Assembly: GCA_002352125.1 (NCBI GenBank)
Contig: DEHU01000303.1
Span: 3,200 to 31,092, forward strand
DNA length: 27,893 bases
Source of the DNA: Competibacteraceae bacterium UBA2792
Lineage (GTDB): Bacteria > Pseudomonadota > Gammaproteobacteria > Competibacterales > Competibacteraceae
Reading direction: 5' to 3'
Shown here: positions 1 through 8,443 of the stretch, piece after piece
Numbering within the stretch: position 1 is the first letter of the stretch
How the letters are laid out: every line of letters begins with the position of its first letter
Position numbers and translations under genes: made by a program
Notes under the pieces: model-generated
Told to the model about the DNA's origin: nothing
The model's input: the letters and a program-made list of their open reading frames with translations, nothing else
The model's database searches: none

Positions 1-575
1 CCGATGCCGAGCATGCCCGGCGGGCACCAGCCCGCGCCCATCTGCGGCACGGTTTTCAACACCCAATCCACCAAATCGTCGGACGGGTTGAGCATCGCAA
101 ACTTGGATTTAGCCTCGGAACCGCCGCCCTTGGCCGCGCAAATCACTTCCACATGATGGCCGGGGACGATTTCGTAATGCACCACGGCCGGCGTATTGTC
201 CTTGGAATTGAGGCGCTTGCCGGCCGGGTCGCGCAACACCGAGGCACGCAGCTTGTTGTCCGGGTTGAGATAGGCGCGGCGCACGCCCTCATCGACCATC
301 TCCTGTACCGACAGTTTGGCGTCCCAATGCACGTCCATGCCGACCTTGAGAAACACCAAAGCGATGCCGGTATCCTGACAGATCGGGCGATGGCCCTCGG
401 CGCACATCCGCGAATTGATCAGAATTTGCGCGATGGCGTCCTTGGCGGCCGGGCTTTCCTCGCGCTCGTAGGCTTGCGCCAGCGCCTTGATGTAATCGAC
501 GGGATGGTAATAGCTGATGTACTGAAAGGCGTCGGCGATACTCTGGATGAAATCTTCTTGACGGATGGTGGTCAT
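1..575 (-). CDS. fumA: Class I (iron-sulfur) fumarate hydratase, N-terminal part
   Basis: Converts fumarate to L-malate in the TCA cycle using a [4Fe-4S] cluster. The gene runs off the left edge, so only the first 191 codons are visible. The start ATG at 575 follows a GGGAG ribosome binding site. The N-terminus (MTTIRQEDFIQSIADA) and the stretches NSRMCAEGHRPICQDTG (around residues 54-70) and GGGSEAKSKFAMLNPSD are typical of the long single-chain class I family. Cys66 in RPICQDTG is a probable cluster ligand by family knowledge. The remaining cluster cysteines and the C-terminal domain lie outside the window. It is separate from the signalling genes upstream on the same strand, with a leader of its own that holds a GC-rich palindrome. 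The family call is confident; the choice among fumA, fumB and plain 'fum' is a naming matter. Confidence 0.93.
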   Translation of the reverse strand, partial: MTTIRQEDFIQSIADAFQYISYYHPVDYIKALAQAYEREESPAAKDAIAQILINSRMCAEGHRPICQDTGIALVFLKVGMDVHWDAKLSVQEMVDEGVRRAYLNPDNKLRASVLRDPAGKRLNSKDNTPAVVHYEIVPGHHVEVICAAKGGGSEAKSKFAMLNPSDDLVDWVLKTVPQMGAGWCPPGMLGI

Positions 576-953
576 GGTATCTCCCACTGGCGAGGAATCG
601 GGCGCGACCGCGCCCGGAACTTGTTATGGCGACGGTCATTTTACCGCATTCCAGCGAGCCGGGCGGCAGCGTTCCAATCGACGGGATTTCGACACCATGG
701 ATGGCTACATTTTAGTTTTGTATCCATCCTCAGCGGGATCGATCATGTTCGGTTCGGCTAAATTAGCTACACGTTCTGACCCGTTCGGTCTTGGCACGAC
801 GCATCATTAACAAAACCGCGATCATCACGGTCGACGCTCAGGAATGCGGCACCCAACCAGTATCGGATCCGAGGTCGCCGCTCGCGGAAGCCTGACATCG
901 CAACGAAAGCGATTTCCAAGCACTCGATTTCAAAGAACAGCCACAAAATACCT
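576..953. other. Intergenic region upstream of fumA
   Basis: This 378-base gap lies between the CheZ-like gene (ends at 954) and fumA (starts at 575), both on the minus strand. No convincing gene is seen. On the minus strand a TAAAAT hexamer near 640 could be a -10 box for fumA, but no good -35 sits at the right distance. A GC-rich palindrome is annotated separately. A weak stem around 815-831 followed by TTTTG on the minus strand could end the upstream operon but is imperfect. Confidence 0.5.
599..616 (-). promoter_or_regulatory. GC-rich palindrome in the fumA leader
   Basis: Perfect inverted repeat CGGGCGCG-AC-CGCGCCCG. As RNA it can fold as a 7-bp stem with a 4-base loop, ending about 24 bases before the fumA start codon and about 15 before its ribosome binding site. 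It could be a leader hairpin affecting stability or translation, or a protein operator. There is no U-run, so it is not a terminator. Function is inferred only. Confidence 0.35.
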
Positions 954-1556
954 CTAAAACAGTTCGATATCCTCGTCGCTGCTAGAATCGGAACTAACAC
1001 TGGCGGCTCTCTGCTTCTTCTCCATCGCCTGAACATATAAAGCTAGAGCTTGTTTAACAGTTTTGCCTTGCATGATCGCGTCGAACATTATCCGCTCCTC
1101 TTCCATGGTATAGCGGGATTTAATCTTTTCTTGCATCCCCATCCATTCGTAAGGGTTGTATAGCCGCCGTTGATCGGCGATCAAATCGGCTAAGGCGCTC
1201 ATGCTGCCATTGACATGACCTAAACGCTGGGTCAGCTTGTCATAAAACTGAAAAGCCACAATGGTGGAGCGCATCATCTCACTGACCGTAGTGCAATTAT
1301 TGATGATTGCAGCCTTAGCATCAGCAACTGTCTCCACCTCCGGCAAAGAGGCAGCAGTTCTCTCGATCATCTTGACCTGTCCCATCATCGAGGTGAACGA
1401 GTTACTCAATACTTCCACCGACCCATCACTATCTCGCATCGCCATTTCGATCTGCGCGACAGATAAAGCCAACATAAGAATGGTCTCGCGAATTTGAGAC
1501 CAATCGAGATCGGGATGACGCGCGGTCGAGCCAGATAAATTTTCTAAAGACATCAT
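954..1556 (-). CDS. Small helical signalling protein with CheZ-like D-x-x-x-Q motif
   Basis: A 200-residue, soluble, mostly helical protein without signal peptide or membrane segment. The start was set at the ATG-ATG pair at 1556, six bases after a GGGAG site; an upstream ATG in frame is less likely. Its start lies one base beyond the stop of the EAL-HDOD gene, so the two are surely co-transcribed and probably translationally coupled. Around residues 102-114 the sequence FQFYDKLTQRL places Asp106 and Gln110 four apart, as in the catalytic D-L-T-G-Q of the chemotaxis phosphatase CheZ (Asp143/Gln147 in E. coli). The C-terminal tail is Ser/Asp/Glu-rich and ends in DEDIELF, a kind of acidic tail that in CheZ binds CheY. 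Overall similarity to CheZ cannot be claimed; a role in dephosphorylating a response regulator is inference. Otherwise a conserved protein of unknown function. Confidence 0.75.
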   Translation of the reverse strand: MMSLENLSGSTARHPDLDWSQIRETILMLALSVAQIEMAMRDSDGSVEVLSNSFTSMMGQVKMIERTAASLPEVETVADAKAAIINNCTTVSEMMRSTIVAFQFYDKLTQRLGHVNGSMSALADLIADQRRLYNPYEWMGMQEKIKSRYTMEEERIMFDAIMQGKTVKQALALYVQAMEKKQRAASVSSDSSSDEDIELF

Positions 1557-1557
1557 C

Positions 1558-2826
1558 TTATCTCCCATTGGAAATGGACAACTCGTTTGCCCAAACAAGC
1601 GATTGCAACTGTGCTTGGTTAAATCGCGACAGCGACAGTTCTGGCAATTGCGCTATCAGCTCAACCATTTCGGCAAACTGGTTCTGCTCGTACAGCCGGA
1701 TAATACCGAGCAATTGGCCCAGCAAGCCTTCACCGCCAAGTAGGGCAATTCGCACGGAATTAGCTAGATTCAATTCGGCGAGCAATTCCGGCAACGGCAC
1801 GCCGAATAAGGTGTCCAGCAACGATAACACGCCCACCATGAATGCCTGGTCGGCTCGTCCACGATCTCCAGGAGCAATATCATTCATCATGAGCTCCATG
1901 AGTTTGCCGCGCGTTGCAGCCAGCGTCAGCAACGGCTGACTCGGCGGCCCACCTTCGGCTCGCTGGGTAAACAGCAATAACTGCAACCACCGTTGTAGCT
2001 GTTGTCTGCCTAATATCGCAATCGCACGACGCAGAGAGTCGATTTTGGCCGGCATCCCAAATGCCACCGAATTGACTAACCGCAACAAGTTGTAAGTCAG
2101 GTTCGGATAGCGCTTGAATTCCTGTTCGAGCTGATTAGCTTCTGCGTCTCCGAGCAGCAGATTCATCAGCCGGAGTACGCCGGCGCGGGCAGGATCGACG
2201 CGACGGCCAACCAAAATCGTCGGCTTAGCAAAATAATAGCCCTGAAATAGCTCGAATCCCAATTGGGCACAGCGCCGAAACTGTTCGCCATCGTCGATTT
2301 TCTCGGCCAACAGTTTGGCGGGCCAACGCTTCAGGTATTCGATAGCCGATGGCAGTTCGTCGATCCCCAAGGCAAGCAAATCCACCTTTATCACGTCCAC
2401 CAAATCCATGGCCGGCACTTGATCCGGTCGAACGTGACCGATATCATCCAAGGCCAATCGCAATCCTTTCTCCTTGAGTTCGCGTAACCGGGCTATGACC
2501 GATGGCGTGATCTGGACGGTTTCCAGTACCTCCAGTACAACTCGTTCGCGCGGCAACAACTCCACCAGATCGCTTGCCAGAAATCGCTCGTCCGCGTTGA
2601 TGTAGCCCAAGCAATCGCCCAGCACGCTGGCTAAACCCAGTTCGGTGAACGCCCGAACAACCACTTCCGCCGTCGCCGTGAAATCGTCTTCGATAATGGC
2701 GGAGTTAACGCCGACCGAAGCTCTAAACAGCAGTTCGTAAGCAACGATTCGCTGGTCCCGGTCCAGGATGGGCTGCCGTCCGAGAAAAACGGGATTGTCG
2801 GCCATATCGGCTTGATGAACGGTCAC
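1558..2826 (-). CDS. EAL-HDOD dual-domain signalling protein
   Basis: A 422-residue cytoplasmic protein with an EAL domain (about residues 12-205) followed by an HDOD domain (about 205-400), the architecture of the YuxH family. EAL-family landmarks are GRQPILDRD, YELLFR (in place of EALLR, Glu31), Asn77 in INADERF, Glu99 in LEVLE, Asp127-Asp128 in LALDDIG, Lys147 in IKVDL, Glu175 in AEKID and Gln195 in FQGYYFAKP. Most metal and catalytic positions are thus kept, but the loop after DD lacks the usual FGTGYSSL, which is important for dimerisation in active c-di-GMP phosphodiesterases. Activity is therefore uncertain; many EAL-HDOD proteins act as regulators rather than enzymes. The start is GTG with a GAGG site nine bases upstream; an ATG at 2805 has no such site. 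First gene of an operon with the CheZ-like gene. Confidence 0.88.
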   Translation of the reverse strand: MTVHQADMADNPVFLGRQPILDRDQRIVAYELLFRASVGVNSAIIEDDFTATAEVVVRAFTELGLASVLGDCLGYINADERFLASDLVELLPRERVVLEVLETVQITPSVIARLRELKEKGLRLALDDIGHVRPDQVPAMDLVDVIKVDLLALGIDELPSAIEYLKRWPAKLLAEKIDDGEQFRRCAQLGFELFQGYYFAKPTILVGRRVDPARAGVLRLMNLLLGDAEANQLEQEFKRYPNLTYNLLRLVNSVAFGMPAKIDSLRRAIAILGRQQLQRWLQLLLFTQRAEGGPPSQPLLTLAATRGKLMELMMNDIAPGDRGRADQAFMVGVLSLLDTLFGVPLPELLAELNLANSVRIALLGGEGLLGQLLGIIRLYEQNQFAEMVELIAQLPELSLSRFNQAQLQSLVWANELSISNGR

Positions 2827-4426
2827 CGCACTGTACCTCGACGCGGCCCAATGCTCGATGCAGGCCGCGAGTTGATTGTAAAATATAATTAATTATCAAA
2901 ATCTTAAAAAAGAACCAGCCTTCATCGCTCACATCGAACACCAGCCGCCACCCGCATCGACCCATCCACCAGGTTTTTTCGTGGAAAACCATATTTAAAT
3001 CTTGATCGATGATCGACCCGGGACGGACCGTGAAAACGATTATCGGTTAGTGGGGTTCGATAAAAAATATAGTTCCCCTTCACCGCGCCGCAAAGCGTTA
3101 GCCATGCAACGAGCCCACCCGCCAGCTTCCCATCGTCCAGATTAATCGTTTGCTTAGCAAAAAGCATGACAGCCGTATGCGCGAGCGTTACCCAAATTGG
3201 AAAGTTTCAGCCCGCTCGATTCTGCCGTTTGCCCAGCTCGCGGAACGACTGATGCGTGCGGCTCCCTCTGCACGAGGACTGTATCATCCTGAATTCGGGA
3301 GAGGCAGTTGTGCTTTGCTGGCTCCAGCTTCTTAGGACAACAAGCTAGAAGCATTAGTCATCGGTGGCGTGGACACCCCAACTCGCTATGCGACTACTTT
3401 CGCCAGCAGTTCACCTATCGATCCGTTGCGCGAGACGGTCGTCATGTCGCTGGCGCTCCTCTGGGCGCCGAAGGCAACCTGCTTGAAGAAAGTGTGGGAC
3501 CAGTCGCGACGATCCATTGCGCTTCGATCCTGAGAGATGTCGCCGCCTGAGGCGCGCGAAGTACTGAGCCTGCTCCCGTGCACGCCTGAAAGGTGATACC
3601 AAGACGATATCGGTAGTGGCATGGTAGACAGCAACCTGGCAATCTATCCATCGGATGGTGGCCGATTCGAAAGTCACTGTATCCCAACCATGCCCAACAC
3701 CTGCTGGCACGAAGCGGCCAACAGCGACCGGCGCGCCGTCGGCATGGCAGACCAGCACTTTACGGTGCGCAACTCTGGCACAGTCGCATCGTCGAAGGTA
3801 TTGAGGATCAGGGTTGCGGTCAGCCGAAAAAACGACTTGTTGCAACACAATCCTGCTGGCAGTGGTTGCGCCGGTCCAGCAGCTTTCATCTACACCGACA
3901 TTCTGGCTGCAACGGAATCAAACCGGCAATATTCGACCGTTATTGGCAAACCGGCAGTCCGCTAACCTTCGGTATTGCTTCTTTAAGCTGGAGAAAATTG
4001 TGATCGGAACCCGCCACTGCACCGGGGAAAGCATGGAGGTAGGATTTGTGTCGAACGCCAAAATCGGCCACGATTCACCCTTTAATGGTCGCTAGACAAG
4101 TACGATGCAGTATTCCTCGGTATGGGCGCCTACACTTAACTTACATGTATAGGGTGGCCCTCTTGGCAAGGATCTAGCGGGCGGTAACGACGACCTGCCT
4201 TACCCGATCTCCAAGGCGAACCGGCCGCCGAAACTGGAACGGAATACTAAACGAATTTATCGGCATGACAGGACGGCGCGCGGTGGTGCTAAACAGTAGC
4301 GATACCGCGATGGATTGCAGCGGCTCCACCAATCCGGTAGTGACCGCGATTTTCGAGCGGCGGCAAGCAGATGCAGGAATACTTGGGCTTTTCTGGATAT
4401 TTAATGCTACGGAATCGGGAGATTGC
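2827..4426. other. 1.6-kb region without recognisable genes
   Basis: No open frame here resembles a known family on either strand. The first part (about 2870-2920) is AT-rich and probably holds the promoter of the minus-strand EAL-HDOD gene. From about 3150 to 3960 base composition is gene-like and several frames are open for 60-145 codons on both strands, but none has a ribosome binding site, a clear start or family motifs; this looks like a decayed gene or a remnant of mobile DNA. No tRNA-like fold, terminal inverted repeats or target duplication was seen. The last 250 bases lead into hemE, whose in-frame upward extension has no family support. Confidence 0.5.
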
Positions 4427-5503
4427 ATGACTGAATTAAGGAACGACCGCCTGCTGCGCGCCCTGCTGCGCCAGCCGGTCGATGTCACACCGGTCTGGCT
4501 GATGCGCCAAGCCGGCCGCTATCTGCCAGAATACCGTGCTACCCGTGCCCGCGCCGGCAGTTTCTTGGCTCTGTGTCAGACGCCGGAGCTGGCCTGCGAA
4601 GTGACCCTGCAGCCGCTGGCGCGATTTCCCTTGGATGCGGCGATTCTATTTTCGGATATCCTGACGATTCCCGACGCCATGGGTCTTGGCTTATCGTTCA
4701 GCGAAGGCGAGGGACCGATTTTTGCCCGGCCGGTGCGCTCAGCGACCGACATCGTCCGGTTGAGCGCGCCCGATCCCGAGACGGAATTGCGCTACGTGAT
4801 GGATACAGTCCGGTTGATCCGTCGAGAACTAGCTGGTCGCGTTCCCTTGATCGGTTTCTCCGGCAGCCCGTGGACACTGGCAACGTATATGGTCGAGGGC
4901 GGTTCCAGCAAGGATTTCGCCCGCATTAAAGGCTTGCTGTACGATCAGCCGGAACTGTTGCACCAGCTCCTGAAAACCACCGCCCGAGCGGTCACGGCAT
5001 ATTTGAATGCACAGGTGGCGGCCGGCGCTCAAGCTCTGATGATGTTCGATACCTGGGGCGGCGTTCTCTCGCCGCGCGCCTACCGGGAATTCTCGCTGGC
5101 TTATATGGCGCAAATCGTCGCCGATCTAACCCGCGAGATCGACGGTCAACGAATACCGGTCATTTTGTTCACTAAAGGTGGCGGAGCTTGGCTGGAAGAC
5201 ATCGCCGCGACCGGTTGCGATGCAGTAGGCGTCGATTGGGCGGTAGATTTAGGCGAAGCTCGCCGGCGGGTGGGATCGCAGGTAGCGCTGCAAGGCAATC
5301 TCGACCCCGTCGCGCTGGCCGCTGCGCCCGAGCGCCTCCGCGCGCAAGTGGCCCAGGTACTCGCCGACTTCGGCCCCTGGCCTGGTCACGTTTTCAATCT
5401 CGGTCATGGTATTCAACAGTGGGTCGATCCCGAACGTGCGCTGGTGCTGGTCGAAGCCGTGCACGAACTGAGCGCACCTTATCACGCTGGAGCCGATTCG
5501 TGA
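4427..5503 (+). CDS. hemE: Uroporphyrinogen III decarboxylase
   Basis: Removes the four acetate carboxyl groups of uroporphyrinogen III to give coproporphyrinogen III in heme synthesis; cytoplasmic and cofactor-free. The 358-residue length is normal for the family. Signature regions are present: [16 protein letters not shown] near residues 22-37 (substrate-binding arginines), [12 protein letters not shown] with the catalytic aspartate, [16 protein letters not shown], and FNLGHGI near the C-terminus. The start ATG at 4427 has a GGGAG site five bases upstream; the frame stays open for 54 more codons upstream without family similarity. It lies 20 bases before the NUDIX gene and is likely co-transcribed with it. 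Confidence 0.97.
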   Translation: MTELRNDRLLRALLRQPVDVTPVWLMRQAGRYLPEYRATRARAGSFLALCQTPELACEVTLQPLARFPLDAAILFSDILTIPDAMGLGLSFSEGEGPIFARPVRSATDIVRLSAPDPETELRYVMDTVRLIRRELAGRVPLIGFSGSPWTLATYMVEGGSSKDFARIKGLLYDQPELLHQLLKTTARAVTAYLNAQVAAGAQALMMFDTWGGVLSPRAYREFSLAYMAQIVADLTREIDGQRIPVILFTKGGGAWLEDIAATGCDAVGVDWAVDLGEARRRVGSQVALQGNLDPVALAAAPERLRAQVAQVLADFGPWPGHVFNLGHGIQQWVDPERALVLVEAVHELSAPYHAGADS

Positions 5504-5523
5504 TCGGCACGAAGTGACGGGAC

Positions 5524-5976
5524 ATGGCAAACCCTAGGCCACCCACCCCTCGCATCCTGTCTTCCGGCGTCGTGGTGGTCCATTGGAACCGCGATCATTA
5601 TGACTACCTATTGCTGAGGGCCTATAATTATTGGGATTTTCCTAAGGGAGTAGTAGAAACGGACGAATCTCCTCTGCAAGCAGCTATCCGCGAAGTGGAA
5701 GAAGAAACCACGCTGACTAGCTTGCGTTTTCGCTGGGGTGACGTGTACCGGGAAACCTATCCTTACAACCAGGGCCGCAAGGTAGCACGCTATTACATCG
5801 CCGAATCGGTGACCACCGAGGTCCGTTTGCCCACCAACCCGCAACTCGGCCGGCCAGAACATAGCGAATATCGCTGGGTCGACCACGCCGAAGCCTGGAA
5901 TCTATTAACCCCGCGGGTACGGGCGATCTTAGAATGGACGGACAACGTCATGGCCCGACTCGCGCAGCGGCGCTAA
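5524..5976 (+). CDS. NUDIX hydrolase, diadenosine-tetraphosphatase-like
   Basis: A 150-residue NUDIX protein. The NUDIX box runs from Gly42: Gly, five residues, Glu48, seven residues, then REVEEE (56-61), which supplies the Mg-binding glutamates. The usual glycine after the glutamates is Thr63 here, a tolerated but notable change. The preceding YNYWDFPKG motif is typical of bis(5'-nucleosyl)-tetraphosphatases of the MutT/Ap4A type, and a tyrosine-containing RWVDHAEAWNLL segment follows late in the protein. The likely substrate is Ap4A or a related dinucleotide, by family only. It follows hemE by 20 bases in the same direction, suggesting an operon without an obvious functional link. Confidence 0.88.
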   Translation: MANPRPPTPRILSSGVVVVHWNRDHYDYLLLRAYNYWDFPKGVVETDESPLQAAIREVEEETTLTSLRFRWGDVYRETYPYNQGRKVARYYIAESVTTEVRLPTNPQLGRPEHSEYRWVDHAEAWNLLTPRVRAILEWTDNVMARLAQRR

Positions 5977-6066
5977 CGAACGATCCAGCTTTTCGATACA
6001 ACACCGCGACTTTCGACGTCCATCGCGTCCATCCTCGTCAAGCCAATCACTTTGGAGGTCTCTCCG

Positions 6067-6666
6067 ATGCCTCACACCTACCAACCGCTCTCGTTTCATC
6101 ACTTGGAAAGCGGTGTTGGCTATTTCCGCCCGAAGCAACAACTGCCGGAACACATCACCGAAGATAATCCGGCCGTTCACGCCATGACCGACCTAAGCCA
6201 AGTCACGGCTTTCACCGCGGAACTGGCCACGCCGCTTGGCAAGGCGCTGGAAACTATGGTTAAACGTGGAGTACGCATGCTGCTGGTGCGCGATGTCGAT
6301 GGCCAAATCGTCGGTCTGATTACCAGCCGCGATATCGAAGGCAACAAGCCTAACCGTATCTTGGCCAAGGCCGGCGGCTCGTGGGAAGATCTGTTGGTCG
6401 CCGATATCATGACCCTCAAGCCCAAGCTTGAGGTGCTGCTCATGGAGGACGTGCTGAACGCGCGAGTTGGCGATATCATCGCCACGTTGCGGCAAGTCAA
6501 TCGCCAGCACGCGATGGTATTGGACAGCGACCCCGATACCGGCAAGCCGCTGGTACGCGGCATCTTTTCGCTGTCGCAAATCGGCCTGTTGCTCGGCCTA
6601 GACATCGATCCTGCACAGCAGCCGACAACCTACGCCGAATTGGAGAAAGCGAGAACGCCCAAATAG
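6067..6666 (+). CDS. CBS-domain pair protein
   Basis: A 199-residue soluble protein with two CBS motifs (about residues 45-110 and 120-190), separated by an insertion around SWEDLLVADIMTLKP. CBS pairs bind adenosine nucleotides and usually sense energy state. Recognisable elements are RGVRMLLVRDVDGQIVGLIT with SRDIEGNK in the first motif and VNRQHAMVLD with GKPLVRGIFSLSQI in the second. No catalytic or membrane domain is attached, so the partner is unknown. The start was set at the ATG at 6067, which has a strong TGGAGG site nine bases upstream; the site itself overlaps a longer in-frame TTG. It lies 90 bases after the NUDIX gene and converges with aroB. Confidence 0.85.
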   Translation: MPHTYQPLSFHHLESGVGYFRPKQQLPEHITEDNPAVHAMTDLSQVTAFTAELATPLGKALETMVKRGVRMLLVRDVDGQIVGLITSRDIEGNKPNRILAKAGGSWEDLLVADIMTLKPKLEVLLMEDVLNARVGDIIATLRQVNRQHAMVLDSDPDTGKPLVRGIFSLSQIGLLLGLDIDPAQQPTTYAELEKARTPK

Positions 6667-6721
6667 CGCTTTTTTTCGCCTATCCTCGATAGAAAGCTCA
6701 TCCCGGGCGGATCGTACTGCG

Positions 6722-7816
6722 TCAATCCGCCTTTCCAGATTTCCGGTTCGCCTCCAGCGTTTCTCGCAGCAACTGTAGGCTTATCTCTTCGGCGATGACG
6801 GCGCGACCCAATTCGCGCAGCAGGATCAAGCGCAATCGACCGTCCTTGACCTTCTTGTCCACCGCCATCAATCGCAAAAAATCGTCCGAGGTCAGTTCCG
6901 GCGGCGAGTGCAGCGGTAAATGCGCCCGGTCTAGCAGTGCGCGAACTCGCTTCACCTGCTCGTGGGTCAACGGACCCAACCGCGCCGACAAATCGGCTGC
7001 CAAATACATTCCCGTCGCCACCGCTTCACCATGCAGCCATCCGCCGTAGCCGACTCCGGTTTCGATGGCATGGCCGAAGGTGTGGCCAAGATTGAGCAAA
7101 GCGCGCTCGCCGGTTTCCCGCTCGTCGGCGGCAACAATTTCGGCTTTGTTGCGGCAGGAGCGTTCGATGGCTTCGGTCAAGGCGGCAGCATCACGAGCCA
7201 GCAACCGTTCGACATTCGCTTCCAGCCATTCCAGAAACGGAAGATCGCGAATCAGTCCGTATTTGATGACCTCCGCCAGTCCCGCACCAAGTTCGCGATC
7301 CGGCAAGGTAGTCAACGTATCGGTATCGGCCAACACGCAGCGCGGTTGATGGAAAGCGCCGATCATGTTTTTGCCGAGCGGATGGTTGACGCCGGTCTTG
7401 CCACCGACCGAGGAATCCACCTGCGCCAACAACGTGGTGGGAATTTGGACGAAGTGAACGCCGCGCTGATAGCACGCCGCAGCAAAGCCGGCCATGTCGC
7501 CGATCACGCCACCTCCGAGAGCGACCAGCGTACAGTTGCGATCGAAGCGATTATTCAGCAACGCAGTAAAAATCTCGTTGACCGTCTCCAACGTCTTGTA
7601 CTGCTCGCCGTCGGGCAGAACTACCGTCTCGTGGCGCAACCCAGCCAATGCGGCGCGAGCGCGTTCGAGGTAGAGCGGAGCGACGGTGGTGTTGGTGACG
7701 ATGAGAACCTGCCGACTAGGAATAGAGGGATGCAACAAGTCGGGCCGATCTAGCAAGCCTGGACCGATGTAGATGGGATAGCGGCGGTCGCCGAGTTCGA
7801 CGTGGAGGGTTTTCAT
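6722..7816 (-). CDS. aroB: 3-dehydroquinate synthase
   Basis: Second step of the shikimate pathway: cyclises DAHP to 3-dehydroquinate, using NAD and a divalent metal. The 364-residue protein has the NAD-binding and substrate region [13 protein letters not shown] followed by [19 protein letters not shown], and metal ligands by family pattern: the glutamate in LAEVIKYG, the histidine in [12 protein letters not shown] and the histidine in [14 protein letters not shown] start at 7816. It follows aroK by 25 bases on the same strand, the standard gammaproteobacterial aroK-aroB pair downstream of the pil genes. The C-terminus ends 55 bases from the convergent CBS gene. Confidence 0.97.
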   Translation of the reverse strand: MKTLHVELGDRRYPIYIGPGLLDRPDLLHPSIPSRQVLIVTNTTVAPLYLERARAALAGLRHETVVLPDGEQYKTLETVNEIFTALLNNRFDRNCTLVALGGGVIGDMAGFAAACYQRGVHFVQIPTTLLAQVDSSVGGKTGVNHPLGKNMIGAFHQPRCVLADTDTLTTLPDRELGAGLAEVIKYGLIRDLPFLEWLEANVERLLARDAAALTEAIERSCRNKAEIVAADERETGERALLNLGHTFGHAIETGVGYGGWLHGEAVATGMYLAADLSARLGPLTHEQVKRVRALLDRAHLPLHSPPELTSDDFLRLMAVDKKVKDGRLRLILLRELGRAVIAEEISLQLLRETLEANRKSGKAD

Positions 7817-7841
7817 CGGAATTGGATCTTCGATGATAGCT

Positions 7842-8369
7842 TCAGGATTGATCGTATTCGATACAGCGCAGGATGTCCCGCATCACCTGTTTGAGAGGTC
7901 GACTTTCCGTAGAAACGACGCAGTCGGCCACTTCGCGGTAAAGCGGATCGCGCTGCACGAACAGTTGCGCTAAGCGTGCCCGGGGATCGGCGGTTTGCAG
8001 CAGCGGGCGATTGGTGTCGAGGTGAGTACGGTGAAGCTGTTCGTCCACCGAGGCATAAAGATAAACCACGAAACCGCGTCCGGCCAGACAACGGCGGTTG
8101 TCGGCATCGAGAACTGCACCACCACCGGTGGCAAGGATGATATCGTGGCGTTGGGTGAGATCGGCGATGACTGCTTTCTCTCTAGCGCGAAAACCCTCTT
8201 CGCCTTCGAGATCGAAAATCAGTGGAATGTTGGCCCCGGCACGTTGTTCGATTTCGTGGTCGCTGTCGAGAAATTCCCGCCGCAACACTTGCGCCAATCG
8301 ACGGCCAACGGTGGTCTTGCCAGCACCCATTGGGCCAATCAGGAAGATGCGGGGAAATACTTTGAGCAT
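7842..8369 (-). CDS. aroK: Shikimate kinase
   Basis: Phosphorylates shikimate with ATP. At 175 residues from the chosen ATG (8369) it has family length. The P-loop GPMGAGKTT is at residues 12-20; DSDHEIE (Mg and shikimate binding), the glycine-rich ATGGGAV, the RPLL segment and the lid [10 protein letters not shown] follow in order. The alternative TTG at 8393 would add eight residues and begin inside the U-run of a terminator, so it is unlikely. No ribosome binding site is visible before either start, and the terminator of the upstream lipoprotein gene ends about 22 bases before the ATG. Transcription must come from a promoter that overlaps this area, or by reading through the terminator. 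Confidence 0.95.
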   Translation of the reverse strand: MLKVFPRIFLIGPMGAGKTTVGRRLAQVLRREFLDSDHEIEQRAGANIPLIFDLEGEEGFRAREKAVIADLTQRHDIILATGGGAVLDADNRRCLAGRGFVVYLYASVDEQLHRTHLDTNRPLLQTADPRARLAQLFVQRDPLYREVADCVVSTESRPLKQVMRDILRCIEYDQS

Positions 8370-8391
8370 GGCAGGAAGCAGAAAGGTAACC

Positions 8392-8420
8392 AAAAAAATC
8401 GGCGGGTTTCCCCGCCGATT
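8392..8420 (-). terminator. Rho-independent terminator after the pil operon lipoprotein gene
   Basis: A perfect 10-bp inverted repeat (AATCGGCGGG / CCCGCCGATT) with a four-base loop, followed on the minus strand by seven consecutive T. It lies 23 bases after the stop codon of the large lipoprotein gene and directly before aroK. Sequence-wise it is a strong intrinsic terminator for the pilM-to-lipoprotein transcript. Confidence 0.92.
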
Positions 8421-8443
8421 TGTTGCCTCAGTTATCTCGCGCT

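Noticed and set aside
814..831. Possible terminator of the EAL-HDOD operon
   Set aside because: The stem has a mismatch and almost no loop, with only four T after it.
3411..3848. Open frame of 145 codons on the minus strand
   Set aside because: No ribosome binding site or family motifs; both strands are open here, so it is probably fortuitous or decayed.
4265..4426. N-terminal extension of hemE by 54 codons
   Set aside because: No family similarity; the ATG at 4427 has a good binding site and matches the normal start.
6649..6684. Possible terminator after the CBS gene (AAAGCG ... CGCTTTTTTT)
   Set aside because: Only six pairs with a 15-base loop overlapping the stop codon; too weak to call despite the T-run.
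6962..7753. Plus-strand open frame of 263 codons opposite aroB
   Set aside because: Antisense shadow of aroB; it has no recognisable domain.
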